Positions 34,505 to 46,359 of a DNA stretch of 64,000 nucleotides are shown piece after piece. Numbering within the stretch: the first letter of the stretch is position 1; each line of letters begins with the position of its first letter. The DNA is from Dolomedes plantarius (Eukaryota; Arthropoda; Arachnida; Araneae; Dolomedidae): the NCBI GenBank assembly GCA_907164885.2, contig OU015498.1, positions 88,952,142 through 89,016,141 on the forward strand. The letters run 5' to 3'. The notes beneath the pieces are model-generated. The model had not been told where the DNA came from. It ran no database searches and worked only from the letters and a program-made list of their open reading frames with translations. The position numbers and the translations under genes are program-made.

Positions 34505-34566
34505 CATCCGGGGGGGGGGGGGGGGCTGATACACATAAAAAAGGTTGAGAATCACTGTTCTAGACG
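34505..34566. repeat. Poly-G run and hAT-type end fragment
   Basis: A G-run of about 18 is followed by a sequence whose complement is CAGTGATTCTCAACC, a typical hAT terminus. The partner end is missing. Confidence 0.5.
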
Positions 34567-34870
34567 ATACGAAGTATGCAGAAAAAAAAATAAAATTCAT
34601 TTGGAGGTGAATGTTGAAACGAATTTTATTTGACAATTAAATAAGATAACTCTAATTTTACTCCAAGTAATCTTAGAAAATGCGGTGTATTATCTCATTT
34701 GTATTATTTTTCATCATTTATATGAAATAAACATATTTTTTAAAGGGCTGGGGTTTTAAAATTTCAATTTGGGTTTTTTAAAACATGTAATTTGGATTTA
34801 TTACATGTTTTCCGCTGGGAGTCCTGGTTACTATTCTTTAAAATATTCCTGCATTTAAGAGGCTTTTATC
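34567..34870. other. No recognisable gene
   Basis: AT-rich spacer. Confidence 0.5.
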
Positions 34871-34875
34871 CTATA

Positions 34876-35637
34876 CCGGGTGCGTCATAAATTCGTGCAA
34901 AGTTCAAAAATTCATAATAAAAGAAGCAATGCTCGGAAAATTTTTCTGTTTGCGCCAGTAAGATCAGAGATACATTGGATTTTTTTTTATATGTAAAAAA
35001 ATAGTTTCTAAAAGTAACCGAATCAGGCAAACTCAAACAGATCACAATAACATGAGACTGCGCATTTATTTTAAAGTAACAGATGTTCAACATTACTACC
35101 AGCACAAGGTAATAATAGGCAAGTGAGGCGAGTCAATAAGCCCATTACAGCGGATTGTAGCATCAATGGCAGCGACTGTCTGACATTTTTCAGTTCCACG
35201 AAAGTGGTTGTGGAGCTCCGGTACACATGAGACTTTAAGTAAACCCCCAACTAAAAATTTGCCGGGGTTAAGTCTGGCGACCGTGAGGGCCACTGAACCG
35301 TACAACCGCGACTTATAGAACTCGATCTTCAGTGAAAGATTCAAACAGGAACGTCTTGATATCACGTGAAATGGGGGGTGGGGCACCATCCTGCATGAGG
35401 GTGACAACATGTAACGCATGCTTTTCCTGCAATGCAGACTTAACGTGGTCACGCAAAAGCACCCTCTTTCGGTTACTTTCGGAATTTTTTTTTTATTTTT
35501 TTATTTTTTTTATTTTAAAACATGGAAAAAAAATCCAAAGTCCCTCTGATCCTATTCGCGCAAACAGAAAATTTTTCAGAGCATTATTTCTTTTATTACG
35601 AATTTTTGAACTTTGCACGAATTTATGACGTACCCGG
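34876..35637 (-). mobile_element. DUF4817-type Tc1/mariner deletion derivative
   Basis: TA flanks (34874-34875 and 35638-35639) enclose the ends CCGGGTGCGTCATAAATTCG and complement, with ~110-bp inverted arms. The 762-bp element retains only the C-terminal catalytic part of the transposase on the minus strand, so it is complementary in content to the 32375 element. The termini differ beyond CCGGGTG, so it is a different subfamily. Confidence 0.88.
35095..35420 (-). pseudogene. Tc1/mariner transposase C-terminal fragment
   Basis: The minus-strand translation in shifting frames gives MQDGAPPPISRD (block with the second catalytic Asp, H changed to P). It then gives RGCTVQWPSRSPDLTPANF followed by a TAG where the family has Trp, and then LKSHVYRS-like sequence. 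Frameshifts and this stop disable it. The longest open frame across the region (35096-35452) is out of register and is not the real product. Confidence 0.8.
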
Positions 35638-35678
35638 TATACTTCTTTTCAACAATAAGCTTGTATTATTATGATATG

Positions 35679-36120
35679 CTAGTTGGTACCCGTCAAAACA
35701 TGACGGCTGGATAGTAAATAAATGCACAAATACACAAATTATGCTCAAAACATAATTAAAAATAAAATGGCAGAGAGAGACCTAGAGAGTTTACTAGAGA
35801 ATATGCAAATTAACGTGCTTAGTAAGTATCTAATACCAAATTAAAACATGTCACAGAGCATGCGCAGAAACAAATTAATGTATTTATACGGGCATCGTGA
35901 GTAGCTAAAGCCAGGTTTAAACATGTCACTGAGAATGGGCAGAAAGCAATTTTTAATCGAAAATTATCGCTAATTAATAGAAATTGCAGTTGCAAAAACC
36001 AAATTTAACACATCTATAGATTACAATTTGTCGTTTAAGACCAAGATGAAGTAATTGGATGCAGTCGTTTTCTTTCACGGACTGCCCAAAGAATCAGCTT
36101 AGCAACTTAAATATATAGAT
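35679..36120. repeat. Dispersed repeat shared with 6540-7170
   Basis: A shorter copy of the 6540 repeat in the same orientation. Shared blocks are 'aaaacatgacggctggatag', 'gagcatgcgcagaaacaaat' and 'cacggactgcccaaa'. Confidence 0.6.
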
Positions 36121-36504
36121 TTCAATTGTATTTGGAACATAAAAAAAACAATACTTTACAGAACTATGAAATACACTTTTAGCTCATTCCAAAAAAAAAA
36201 AAAGTTTTTTTTTCAATATAAACTTTGAGGGAAATATTAACGGTGAAATTTTTTTGAATTGAAATTTTTTTTGTATCTTCTGTGGAAAAAAGCAATACAT
36301 AAAAAAAAAAGGCTCGTGACTTTCAGAAACAGCCTCTCCTATAGATCTGATGTTTTTTAATTTGGTTTAGATACCGGGAAGATGAAATCTCGAAAATCAA
36401 TAACATAGAATGGATGCATCACGACGACACGTACAAAAGTAAAACACCTGTTGTGATATTGGAGGTTCGCGTCTTTCTCATATTTTTCCTTTTCTAGATG
36501 CTGT
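36121..36504. other. No recognisable gene
   Basis: AT-rich spacer. Confidence 0.5.
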
Positions 36505-36711
36505 ACAGTAATACCCCGAATTTTCACGATAGGTGGAACCGACGAAAGATCGCGTAAGTTGGGGTACAACTTTGTATATAAATAGATGCAAATTGTGTCT
36601 AATTGGGACCAAGGACTTAAAAAAAGACCAGTTTAAAGGAATAATATTGTATTAAAATGAAAATATGTATTACGTATTAATATTATACATATGTACAAGA
36701 TATTGAAAAAA

Positions 36712-37228
36712 AGTTTCAGCAAGTCTCTTCTAACGAAACTACCGCAGGTTATTAACGTAGGATTACTTATCGTTGTTTACCTCTTTTGTATGTATGTATG
36801 TATGTATCTATATATATGTACGTATGTATATATATGTATATATACATATATATATGTGTGTGTGTGTGAAAATTTTGACGCATGTTGATACTTTAAGGGC
36901 CTGTTCACATAGGAGTCCATTGCGTTGCGTTAAGGAAAAGATGACGTTGAGACGAAAATAAACCAATCATATGCCTCCAAATGATTAGCAATGAAATTTT
37001 TAACGCCTATGATTGGTTTATTTTCGTCTCAACGTCATCTTTTCCTTAATGCAACGCAACGGACTCCTATGTGAACAGGCCCTTATGTTTAACTGCTTAC
37101 TGCTTGCCCAAGCGATACAGACTGGGTTTGGCACGCTGCCAAAATTATAACTAGCGACGAGGGATGGTTTTAGCGTCTGAAATATTGCTTTCCGGAGGAC
37201 CGTTATGGAGGAACGTAATCCTACGCTA
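36712..37228 (-). repeat. Family-A dispersed repeat (reversed), nested
   Basis: It is reversed: the tail 'aagtctcttctaacgaaac' comes first, then 'attaacgtaggattac', a TATG/TA-rich tract at about 36788-36866 and 'gacgcatgttgata'. After the nested MITE it resumes at 'tgtttaactgcttactgc' and closes with 'aggaacgtaatcctacg'. Confidence 0.8.
36894..37086. mobile_element. PIF/Harbinger-type MITE
   Basis: The near-perfect palindromic element GGGCCTGTTCACATAGGAGT...complement is ~187 bp long. TAA lies on the left and TTA on the right. A sister copy at 62606 has TAA on both sides. The 3-bp target and GGGCC ends fit PIF/Harbinger. The arms are ~75 bp and share 'gacgttgagacgaaaataaa'. Confidence 0.8.
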
Positions 37229-37645
37229 AAAAAATTATGTTAATAGTTTTAAAAAATCTAATCCAGTAGTCTACCGTATTAACACCCTTTTTTCCGCAAA
37301 GAATTTTTTCATAGCAATTAACATTTTTTTTAATTCCCTGCTTTGTCGTGATCACGCGATCTTTATTAGAGTCTATATTCTCTAAAATATGTAACCCTTT
37401 CTCCATTGAGCCGAGACCCTCTGTTAAATTTATAATTGTCGTTAGGTTTCCTTGTGGAATTGAGTCTGAAGTGTCGGATTCTTCAATGATGATTTGGTAG
37501 CGCATTACTATGAGAGCATGGACTCTTAGCTCCTCGAGAATCCAACAGCTCGTTGATATCATCTCCATCGACTTCCATATTTAATTGCCTGGCAAGATCG
37601 ACAACTTCTTCTATCACACGAGCAATATCATCAGTTTCCGGCGTT
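37221..37645 (-). pseudogene. Tigger-type transposase C-terminal remnant
   Basis: Minus-strand translation near 37640-37510 reads DDIARVIEEVVDLARQLNME then VDGDDINELLDS. This is the acidic C-terminal helix of Tigger transposases ('xxLAxxLNLEVxxxDIxELLES'). Frames shift afterwards, and the open frame 37568-37221 is only partly in register. The catalytic domain is absent. Confidence 0.65.
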
Positions 37646-37817
37646 GTTTAGATCTCACTTTTAAAAAAAATATTGGACGATGTTTCTTCCAGACACCGTT
37701 TAAAGGTTTATGGCAAATTTTATTCCAAGATTTTAAAAGGGTAAAAGGGTAAAATCAAAAACCGCTAAGACCGAGTTCTCTTAAATCGGGGTAGCGTAAG
37801 TAGGGGTATTACTGTAC

Positions 37818-38850
37818 TTTCTTTTCCGGAAGTTATTTCGTTTATAGCAATATATGACAAGACTGGTTATTCTATGACTTAAAGAAATTTTTTTATTTGC
37901 AATTCAAAAGGCTCTCCTTGTATTTTGGATTGTGAACAAGAATAGAAAAAATATCCGACAAAATTGTTTTCAGAAATTAGTTGATAGTTAATAAGTTGTC
38001 GTTTAAAAATTTATGTAGTGAGCAACTCGATGCAATTGTGCGCTGATTACTAATATTAATGTTTAGTGAGACTGTGAGCAGATATTTTCCCTAGTCTTTG
38101 AAATAATTTATGAAAATTAGAATCTGTAATCACAATCATAATTTTTTTTTCTAAATTTAAATGCCCTCCTTTTAATTTGCCTATAAATCAAATACGAACT
38201 CAAAAAGAAAAGAAAAAAAAGAGAAGTAATGCTTTTATATTAGTAAGCTAGAGCAAATCCCGTTTGTGTTTCTATATTGACTGTAGCAAATGTAATTTAA
38301 TGTGGATATGTCTCCAAAACATATGAAGACATTGAGAAAATTGAAATTTAATAAAGTATTAAACTAAAAATTAAATTTTTAAAAAAAACTTTAATTCTGT
38401 TTCAAATAAACATTTGATTATAAATAAAATGTTTAATATGTATATGCAAGAAAATTATGTCATGCATCAAAATTTATGCTAAAACAATTTTTTTTACTGA
38501 TAATGTTCATATCACATTCAAGAGCATATACCAAATTAGAATCCAGCAGTTGATTGGTGGACAAATTATGGAAAGTCAGCTGTTAAAAGATTCCAAGTCG
38601 GGCATTACTCTCCACATGGTCAGCGACCCAAATCTAAGCACACCCCTTTTCCTATGAAGCAACCAATTAACATTCATATATATTTTGTGCCAGAGGAGAA
38701 ACAGGCTCCTGTCAGAACCGTCTTCTTATCTACCAATAAATCTGGTATGCAACTTTATATATTGGCTCCAGGTAGATGAGGCGAGCCAAACCTGCTCTAG
38801 AGTTCAAGGTTTCTTTACCTACCGATATAGCTATTTGATTCCACTTGATT
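37818..38850. other. No recognisable gene
   Basis: AT-rich intronic sequence with short frames lacking recognisable domains. Confidence 0.5.
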
Positions 38851-38853
38851 TGA

Positions 38854-38890
38854 TCTATATATATAACTGAAGGGAGGACACACGCAAGAA
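38854..38890 (+). mobile_element. Possible Helitron 5' end
   Basis: TCTATATATATAACTGAAGG resembles the 5' ends of the Helitrons at 26664 and 30459. No matching 3' end was found downstream. Confidence 0.35.
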
Positions 38891-39590
38891 ACATTTCGAA
38901 ATAATTCTGAGTCCAGAAACTGCAACTTTCTCACAAAAGCTTCGTAAACAAAGAGCTTGGACACACAAGGACAAGTTCATGATTAGTTGGCGGGGAGATA
39001 ACATCGACTTTGTTTGAAGGGTCAATACACCTTTAACAACCGGTCGAGAGATGAGAAAGACTTGAACCATGTAGACCTGGCTTCAACCGGATCGGTGGTA
39101 GAGAGGGGCATAATTATTTTTTTTTGCCATAGAACATAGATTACGAATGTGAAAAACCAGACACATGAATGGGCTGGATTTGCCGAATCTCTTAAGAGAA
39201 AGATTTGCCTAGATATACGAGGATTAACTTGATGGTCAGCGCGAGGGAAGGTCGTTAAATTACATGAGTTTAAAATAACTCGAATTTTTTTTAAAAAAAC
39301 CACCTTCCTTTCTACAAAAATATATTTAGATATCACACACAAACCTAAAATGTACTATAAATCTAATATTTAAAATATGAATATGAAGAATCCACGATTC
39401 CTATAATCATTTCTGAAAGTATTTAACACTTTATTAGCGGGGTATTTTACACATACGTACCGTCGTGTGCGTGCTAATTTTGGTGATTCATGAAATACCT
39501 CAGACACCATTTAAAGTCACTTAACTTTTAAAGTTGCCACCGGAATTTAATATTTTTTTTACACCGGAATTTAATTTTTCTTACGTGCTT
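38891..39590. other. No recognisable gene
   Basis: Overlapping short minus-strand frames, no recognisable domain. Confidence 0.5.
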
Positions 39591-39594
39591 GACA

Positions 39595-39692
39595 AGTACC
39601 GTTTTACTTGTCAAGCCCGTATTTAAAAGAAATCATCCTATATGTGTGATGTGAATCGATATTGCTTGCACAATACAGAATAAAAGATAATG

Positions 39693-39741
<49 letters not shown>

Positions 39742-40030
39742 GCCTAGTTTCTTAGAAGAGAAAATAATAATTTGCAAAAGTTCAGTACCATTTTACTTGT
39801 CAAGCACGTACTTAAAAAGAAATCATCCTAGATGTGTGTTGTGAAACGATATTGCTTGCATTATAGAGAAAAAGAGAATGCAATAAATTCATTTTTAGTG
39901 TAGTTTCTTAGTAAAGAAAATAATAATTTTCAAAAGTTCAGTACCGTTTTACTTGTCAAGCTCGTACTTAAAAAGAAATCATCCTAGATGTGTGTTGTGA
40001 AACGATATTGCTTGTACAGTACAGAACCAA
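39595..40030 (+). repeat. ~155-bp tandem repeat, three units
   Basis: Units start near 39597, 39786 and 39940 with 'gtaccgttttacttgtcaag'. They continue 'aaagaaatcatcctagatgt' and 'gatattgcttgca'. The first unit is expanded by a (TA)n tract (39697-39737) and the third is truncated. Identity is about 90%. Confidence 0.9.
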
Positions 40031-41130
40031 CATTGGCAGAAAATAAAATATTTTCAATTTTTATCTTAACTTCCCTAGTTAAATTAGACATGTGCAACGA
40101 AACCATCTCTCTCTAGAGATAATCATTTCTGGCCCGAGAAATGATCAGGAAGCACCAGAAATTAAGTATACGAAACACACATAAACAACTATTATTAAAG
40201 GGAAAGGCAATCGGGTTCTGGACCCTTATTGGTGCGTGGACGGCCCCTCGATCCCTCGGAATCTCTTCTAACTACATCCTTCTTTCGCTGTGTGAGGCAA
40301 AATTCCAACGTAGGTTTTACTTCGTCTAGTTTCGGCTTGTTTCCATCAGGAGAAGAGAAATCTTATGTTCATCTGACATCCCTTCTTGACCTCTTGTGGG
40401 CCCCGGGGACCTTGACCCGAAAACATGAAGATAAGAGGGGAGGGAGATAAGGGGCTTTTTTGTGTCTGGCTTTTCTTAATATTATTTACATGTCAGGCAA
40501 AAAGGCGAGGTGCATGCTAAGCCGAAACAGCTCGAGGCATGAGGCAGGTACAGGAACACCTGCAGCTTTTAAAGTAAAAGTTGTCGGGGAAAGTGGATAA
40601 ATCCCACTGAGGCCCCCTAATACCGTAGATGCTATAGAAGAGGACATTATATGATCTTGATGGATAGCTCAGGATTTCGATCAAACGGCGATACGTGCGC
40701 TTGTATCTTTTTTACCATCCTGTTTGTTTCTTTTGGTAGTGTTCGTAATTAGAACAAAATTATAAGACCAGTGAGATGGTAGGCTTATAGACAAAGAAGT
40801 TCTATCTGCAGTGGGAGGGGTTCTTAGTTATATGCAGGGTTTTGGGGAGCCCTGTGTAAGGGAAGTGAGGTCGTGGTAGGGCAATAATGCCGTGCTCCAA
40901 ATTTCACTGTTGCAGATTTACTTTCACTGAAAAACAAAAAACAATTGTTTAAGAACTGAAAAATGTCCAGATTTACTGTTTTTTACGCCCTCGCATACAA
41001 AATTCAAAGACTATTCTGAAACTTAGAGACAAATTACAGTCACCAAGATCAAAATGTCAGAATTTGAGAAGACATACTTTGAGTGTTATTGATAGTTATT
41101 GATTCAAACATATAGAAGGATATTCTTGTC
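40031..41130. other. No recognisable gene
   Basis: Includes a GC-richer patch (about 40200-40620) whose short frames match nothing I recognise. Confidence 0.5.
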
Positions 41131-41134
41131 TACG

Positions 41135-41335
41135 GATTTAACGTGCCCATATCCGGCGTAGACACGAAGTTAATCAACTGTGTTCGTTGGGCTTCGAACC
41201 GATCAACCCCAATTCCAAGACCAACTCCATTGAATAACTTCGGCTACCTCGAAGTTGCGTTCGTTGGGTTTGGAACCAATCAGCCACAATTCCAAGACCA
41301 ACGCCATTGAATAACTAGGCTACCTCGGGCCCTCA
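41135..41335 (-). repeat. tRNA-derived SINE (copy 5), duplicated head
   Basis: Minus-strand partial copy ('cccatatccggcgtagacac' onward). The head portion is repeated: 'ccaattccaagaccaac' and 'ccattgaataac' occur near 41208 and again near 41292, giving a tandem duplication of ~80 bp. Confidence 0.7.
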
Positions 41336-41454
41336 AATCTAAATATTAAACCTTAGACGTTAAACTCAAGTTTCATGAACTGTCATCTGTTGAAAGTTAT
41401 AGAGGATGACGAAATAAATTTTTTAATTATATAATGCCACAAAAATATCAGGTG

Positions 41455-42162
<708 letters not shown>

Positions 42163-42195
42163 TAGCATTATGGCCCGGCTTTTCCAGGGTAGATA
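42163..42195 (-). mobile_element. Possible Helitron 3' end (minus orientation)
   Basis: The minus strand reads a small hairpin 'ccctggaaaagccggg' then 'ccataatgctag' followed by T, as at Helitron 3' ends. It abuts the (TA)n tract. The matching 5' end was not located. Confidence 0.4.
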
Positions 42196-42596
42196 TATAG
42201 ATATAAAATTTTTCATGCATTCCATGAAAAAAATACTGGGCTGCACCCTCCGCTCTTCATGTTCATCTGGCCAGACAGAATGCGCTTAGCGCGTTTCTAC
42301 TGAAATGATATACAAACAATAAGAAAGAAACTTTGAGCCTGCGGACCTTCGTCTGATTATACGTTTGATTTTATTGAGAATTAATAACACAGCGTTGCGT
42401 GATTCGCACCTATGGATTGAATAAGTTTACTGTTTAATTATATTTGTTAGATAATGTTTAATTAGATTTAATTAGATTTGTTTGATCCACTGTTTAATTA
42501 GAAATAAGTTTTATAATTTACATTTGCCTTTATTACTTATTTTCCCCTTAAAAACGCAGTTTTTTCCACATCACCCAAGAGGTAATGTGCGAGATG

Positions 42597-42647
<51 letters not shown>

Positions 42648-42904
42648 TATTTTAAAAATGAAGGATATTCTGCAAAACTGGCAACTGAGACTGAAGAAAA
42701 TAATAATGGTCTCAATTCGAATAAACGCAACAAGCTGTTGCAAGCAACAGCTGTTACTTGATCTTAGTATATTGCTTGAACAAGAGATATTACTTACAAA
42801 ACTCCTCAGAAACTCTATGCTTTTGTTTCATTTTATGTATGGGTGCATTACTAATCGTATTAATACAATTATTAGTTCATATTTATAGGCGTATTGCATA
42901 CCAG

Positions 42905-42954
<50 letters not shown>

Positions 42955-44515
42955 ATATTACGTAGCTGAAGAAAGGGAGCTATTGGAACATTCGATTATT
43001 ATTTTTCTTCAAATATGAAGCATTTGCCAGAGATAACTACAATTTAAAATAATATATTATTTAATCTTTCATATTGTCTTGCAGTATTTATGGGGATTCA
43101 TTGTATGTGCCTAACCTTAGAAATAATTTTAAAATTATATAACTCTTTTTCAATAGTTATTTAAGACTATTAATCTGTTATATTATATAAAATATACACA
43201 CACATTTATATATTGTATGCTTCTCAGTTTTATTCTTTTGACTTATGTTTTAAGTTCTTTTATTGGCTACAATTTTACAAATGGTTGATATATCCGATCA
43301 TTCAGTTATAAACTTGTACATTTTATGTCAGAATTAATGGGGTTTTAAAATTTTGTCTCAGGGCATACTACAAAACAAAACTTTAAATTTGATGGTACTA
43401 AATTCCGAATAACATTCTTCTCTGTTTGTCTATTTTCTATATTAATTGTGAGGTAGTGAATATTTTTTGTATGCAATCGTTAAAAAAAAATATTTGTATC
43501 GTCAAATAAATGTTCACTGTTAACATTTAAAGTTACTAAATTGATTTATGCCATTTTAACTATTTTTTCAGCTAGGAAATTATGACAGTTACCGAAGAAA
43601 TATCACAATCCTTCAATGAATATAAACAGAAAATATTGAAACAGATTTTTTTTTGATTGGTAGAAAAGAATTACCCATTACATATATACACTCTTTTAAT
43701 TATACAAGAATAAATTGAGATTTTGCTTCACTGTTTATGAAAGAAATATTACGAATATATGATACACAAAAGAAACTTTAAAAAACGGTTTTTCATTTTA
43801 AATGACGCTGCGTCTTTAACTTCAATGAACGAATGCATCTGAATAGTGAGTAATTTTAAAAATAACTGTTAAGGAGGTCTAACAAATCCTAATTCTCACT
43901 GGAACGACTCAAACTGTGAGATATTTTAAGAAACTGCTTTATCTTTTTGTCAACCTTTATTTTGAAAAATAATTTCATTGCATTTTAAAAAAAAACCACA
44001 TTAGTTTAAAAAGTTTGGTTTTTTAAAATGCTTTTAAATTGAAGTATAAATTCCAGATAAAGAATTTCACACTCAATAACTGTGAGTCACAATTCTCTTT
44101 CTAAATACAACGGTTTTGTTATGTTCTTACGAGTGGCAAAATTTTAATGAAAACATCAACATTTTAAATTATAAAAAAGTACTCCCTTTGCTGAAAAAAC
44201 TGAAGATGTATACAATAGACATCATGTTGTCTTTCATAAAAATTATATTCTTAATAGAGTAATGGAGGCTGAAGTAAAAATGATATTCCAGACATGTATG
44301 AATATCAGTAAAGTAAGATTAATTAGATTCTTTTATAATTCAGATTATTTCATAATTTTGAACTGAATTGTGAGTCAGTTTATGGGAGCACCATATAACT
44401 GAACCGACATGACAAGAACGTCCATGCCTCAGTCCGAATTAGAACCCTATCTCCTTAAGTGGAATTTCGTGACGCTAACCACTTTATAATGTAGCTCGGA
44501 ATGGTGAGTTGTTTT
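42196..44515. other. Intronic sequence, no gene; two (TA)n tracts
   Basis: (TA)n tracts at about 42599-42642 and 42908-42948. Otherwise AT-rich sequence with no transposon ends or coding domains that I can identify. This is the longest repeat-poor stretch of the intron. Confidence 0.55.
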
Positions 44516-44517
44516 TT

Positions 44518-44850
44518 AAAATGTATGTACGTGTGTCTTGCGTATTCTTTTCAGACAGACACAAAGAGAAAAATGTGATTTTAAAAAATATTCAAAAGTT
44601 CACATGAATTATTTTGGGTTAATATTTTTTTAATGTATGTACGTGTGTCTTGCGTATTATTTTCAGACAGACAGAAACAGAAAAAATATGATTGAAAAAA
44701 TATTCAAGAATTCACAGGAACTATGTCGAGTTAATATTTTTTATGTATGTACGTGTGTCTTGCGTATTCTTTTCAGACAGACAGAAACAAAAAAAAGTGT
44801 GATTTTAAAAAATATTCAAGAGTTCACATAAATTATTTTAGCTCCTATAT
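44518..44850 (+). repeat. ~111-bp tandem repeat, three units, near exon 1
   Basis: Units start near 44521, 44633 and 44743 with 'atgtatgtacgtgtgtcttg', then 'cgtattcttttcagacagac' and 'aaaatattcaagagttcaca'. Identity is about 90%. The array ends ~50 bp inside the intron from the exon 1 donor. Confidence 0.9.
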
Positions 44851-44901
44851 TTTTAGTTGATGATTTATCAGCAAATAAGAAAAAAATTGAAAATGGCTTA
44901 C

Positions 44902-45716
44902 CCTTTCCCGCGTATTGCCTCCTTCAGCTTGTGTATTACCCGTCGACGAAGCGTATTAGGCTGACAATCTTCGAAGATCGACTTATACTTTTCAGATATT
45001 CCGTCTTGAAGCCAATGGATGAATACAGCTTCAGGTTGTAGATTTAAATGGAAAAGTCTCTTGCTATGCATGAAATCAACAGTCTTGATTAAATCATGGA
45101 GCCAAAGGATAGCGTCTACGTGCAGCTGATATTGCATTCGGATCACCCTCGAAAGCATGAAATCGTCGAGATTCGCCCTGACCTCGTAGCTGTTCGGCCG
45201 CGGGATCTTGTGCGAGATCACCTTGTGGAGTCCGTATTGATGCCTTGAAACCCTTTGGAGCCGTCGCAATCTGCAGCAAGTTCTTCCGAGAAATGCGTCC
45301 CTGGCTGATCTCAAACGTCCGGTTACCGTTTGCGACAGCATACAATTTCTCGACAAGGCATTCTCGAAGAGGATTTCATGCGTGATGTAAACAGCGGTCA
45401 TAAGGAGGAACGCTACAGCGTATACTATGAGGGATAAAGCGAGGAAAGAGCACACGTAGTCGTTGTGAGTCTCTCGGATGAGGTCAGCTTTCGTCATGTT
45501 TGTGCCCGGCAGGGTCTCGAAAAAAGATGAAGTCTTCACTGCAGGATATTCAGAGTCCCTCAGAAAAATGGTTGGGTTCATCGCAAACATGATTTCAATG
45601 ATTACAAACGCCATTACAACAATCATCACGTAAATGACAGACAACATGGTGAAACATTTTCTCCTATTAAAGACTGAATCACTGTGCCAGATATCGTCGG
45701 ACATTTGGTTATCCAT
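44902..45716 (-). CDS. Transmembrane pseudokinase, exon 1 (two TM helices, degenerate kinase core)
   Basis: Encodes residues 1-271 plus two bases of codon 272. The ATG at 45716 has an in-frame TAA 12 nt upstream. Two hydrophobic helices lie at about 21-46 and 88-112, with an outside loop carrying an N-glycosylation site (NMT, 73-75). Basic residues before the first and after the second place both termini in the cytosol. From ~183 the sequence follows a kinase C-lobe: NLDDFML, then an E-helix (ILWLHDLIKTVDFMHSK). HLNLQPEA (223-230) stands for HRDLKPEN: catalytic Asp is Asn225, Lys is Gln227, Asn is Ala230. FED (248-250) replaces DFG. No Gly-rich loop or VAIK Lys is present. Catalysis is not expected. 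Family not recognised. Confidence 0.88.
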
Positions 45717-46236
45717 GATTAAGTTTTAAGTAAAATCGGTCTACTTATGAATCTGTTTGATTCTATAGGGTTAATGAATCTAAAAGAATAGAGGTTGATT
45801 ACAATTTTGGGACTTTTAAGTCTTTTCTAAGCTTTTTTTTTCTTAGTCCCGTGACGCGTAAAAGCACCACAAAACAGCCCGAGAATCAGAGTTCTGTTTT
45901 CAGGCTTTAGAAAAAAATTATTACTACATCTTGATACCTGACGTACAAACGACAGGGCATATTGAGTTTTCGTCCTAGCTTTCAACCTCGAAAAAAAAGT
46001 CGAAATCCTCAGGGAAAAAAATTCTAAGTCCCTAGAAAAAAAATTCTAAGTCCTTAGAAGAAAAAAAAATTAAAAAATCTAAGTCCTTAGAAAACGGCGA
46101 GAGAAAATCACAAAGCACATGATCCCCAGCCGTCAAATCTTCGTTATTTTTTCAAGCGGAGATGCTCTCCAAATCTGAAGAACTGAAGAACAGTTGTTAG
46201 TGATCACATGTGTAAAGAAATCTTCACGTGGTTTGC
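45717..46236 (-). other. Inferred 5' UTR of the pseudokinase gene
   Basis: About 520 nt between the promoter elements and the start codon. It contains near-repeated 'cctaga.aaaaaattctaagt' blocks at about 45995-46090 and several short upstream ATGs. A 5' UTR intron cannot be excluded. Confidence 0.5.
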
Positions 46237-46312
46237 TGATATTCGGAGCGGCAGAGGGACCCTTTATTTATACCGCCATTGATTGGGAGGAGCGGACATG
46301 CGCAGTTGAGAG
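46225..46312 (-). promoter_or_regulatory. TATA-type core promoter of the pseudokinase gene
   Basis: On the minus strand, TATAAATA lies at 46272-46265 in a GC-rich context (GGCGG before, AAGGGTCCC after). About 35 nt downstream is TATCAGCA (46240-46233), an arthropod-like initiator with A at 46237. Upstream are CCCAATCA, a CCAAT-type box near 46287, and CTGCGCATG, an NRF1-like half-site near 46303. An E-box CACGTG follows at 46226-46231, just past the start. The orientation matches the gene ~0.5 kb downstream. Confidence 0.6.
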
Positions 46313-46335
46313 ACTTCCTTCTTCTACTTTCAGCT

Positions 46336-46353
46336 CGGGGGGGGGGGGGGGGG
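46336..46353. repeat. Poly-G run upstream of the promoter
   Basis: About 18 consecutive G on the plus strand. It could form quadruplex DNA, but similar runs occur inside transposons here. Confidence 0.9.
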
Positions 46354-46359
46354 ATGAAA

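Larger units (their letters stand above)
36507..37814 (-). mobile_element. Tigger-like element carrying two nested repeats
   Basis: TA flanks (36505-36506 and 37815-37816) enclose inverted ends CAGTAATACCCC and GGGGTATTACTG. A Tigger transposase C-terminal remnant lies on the minus strand at about 37640-37230. It is interrupted by a family-A repeat (36712-37228), which itself contains a Harbinger-type MITE (36897-37083). Insertion order is Tigger, then family A, then the MITE. Confidence 0.85.

Noticed and set aside
35096..35452. 118-residue minus-strand frame
   Set aside because: It is out of register with the real transposase fragment, whose motifs read in another frame.
45094..45345. 83-residue frame overlapping exon 1 of the pseudokinase gene on the same strand
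   Set aside because: A shadow frame of the real exon. The TM/kinase frame is longer and domain-bearing.
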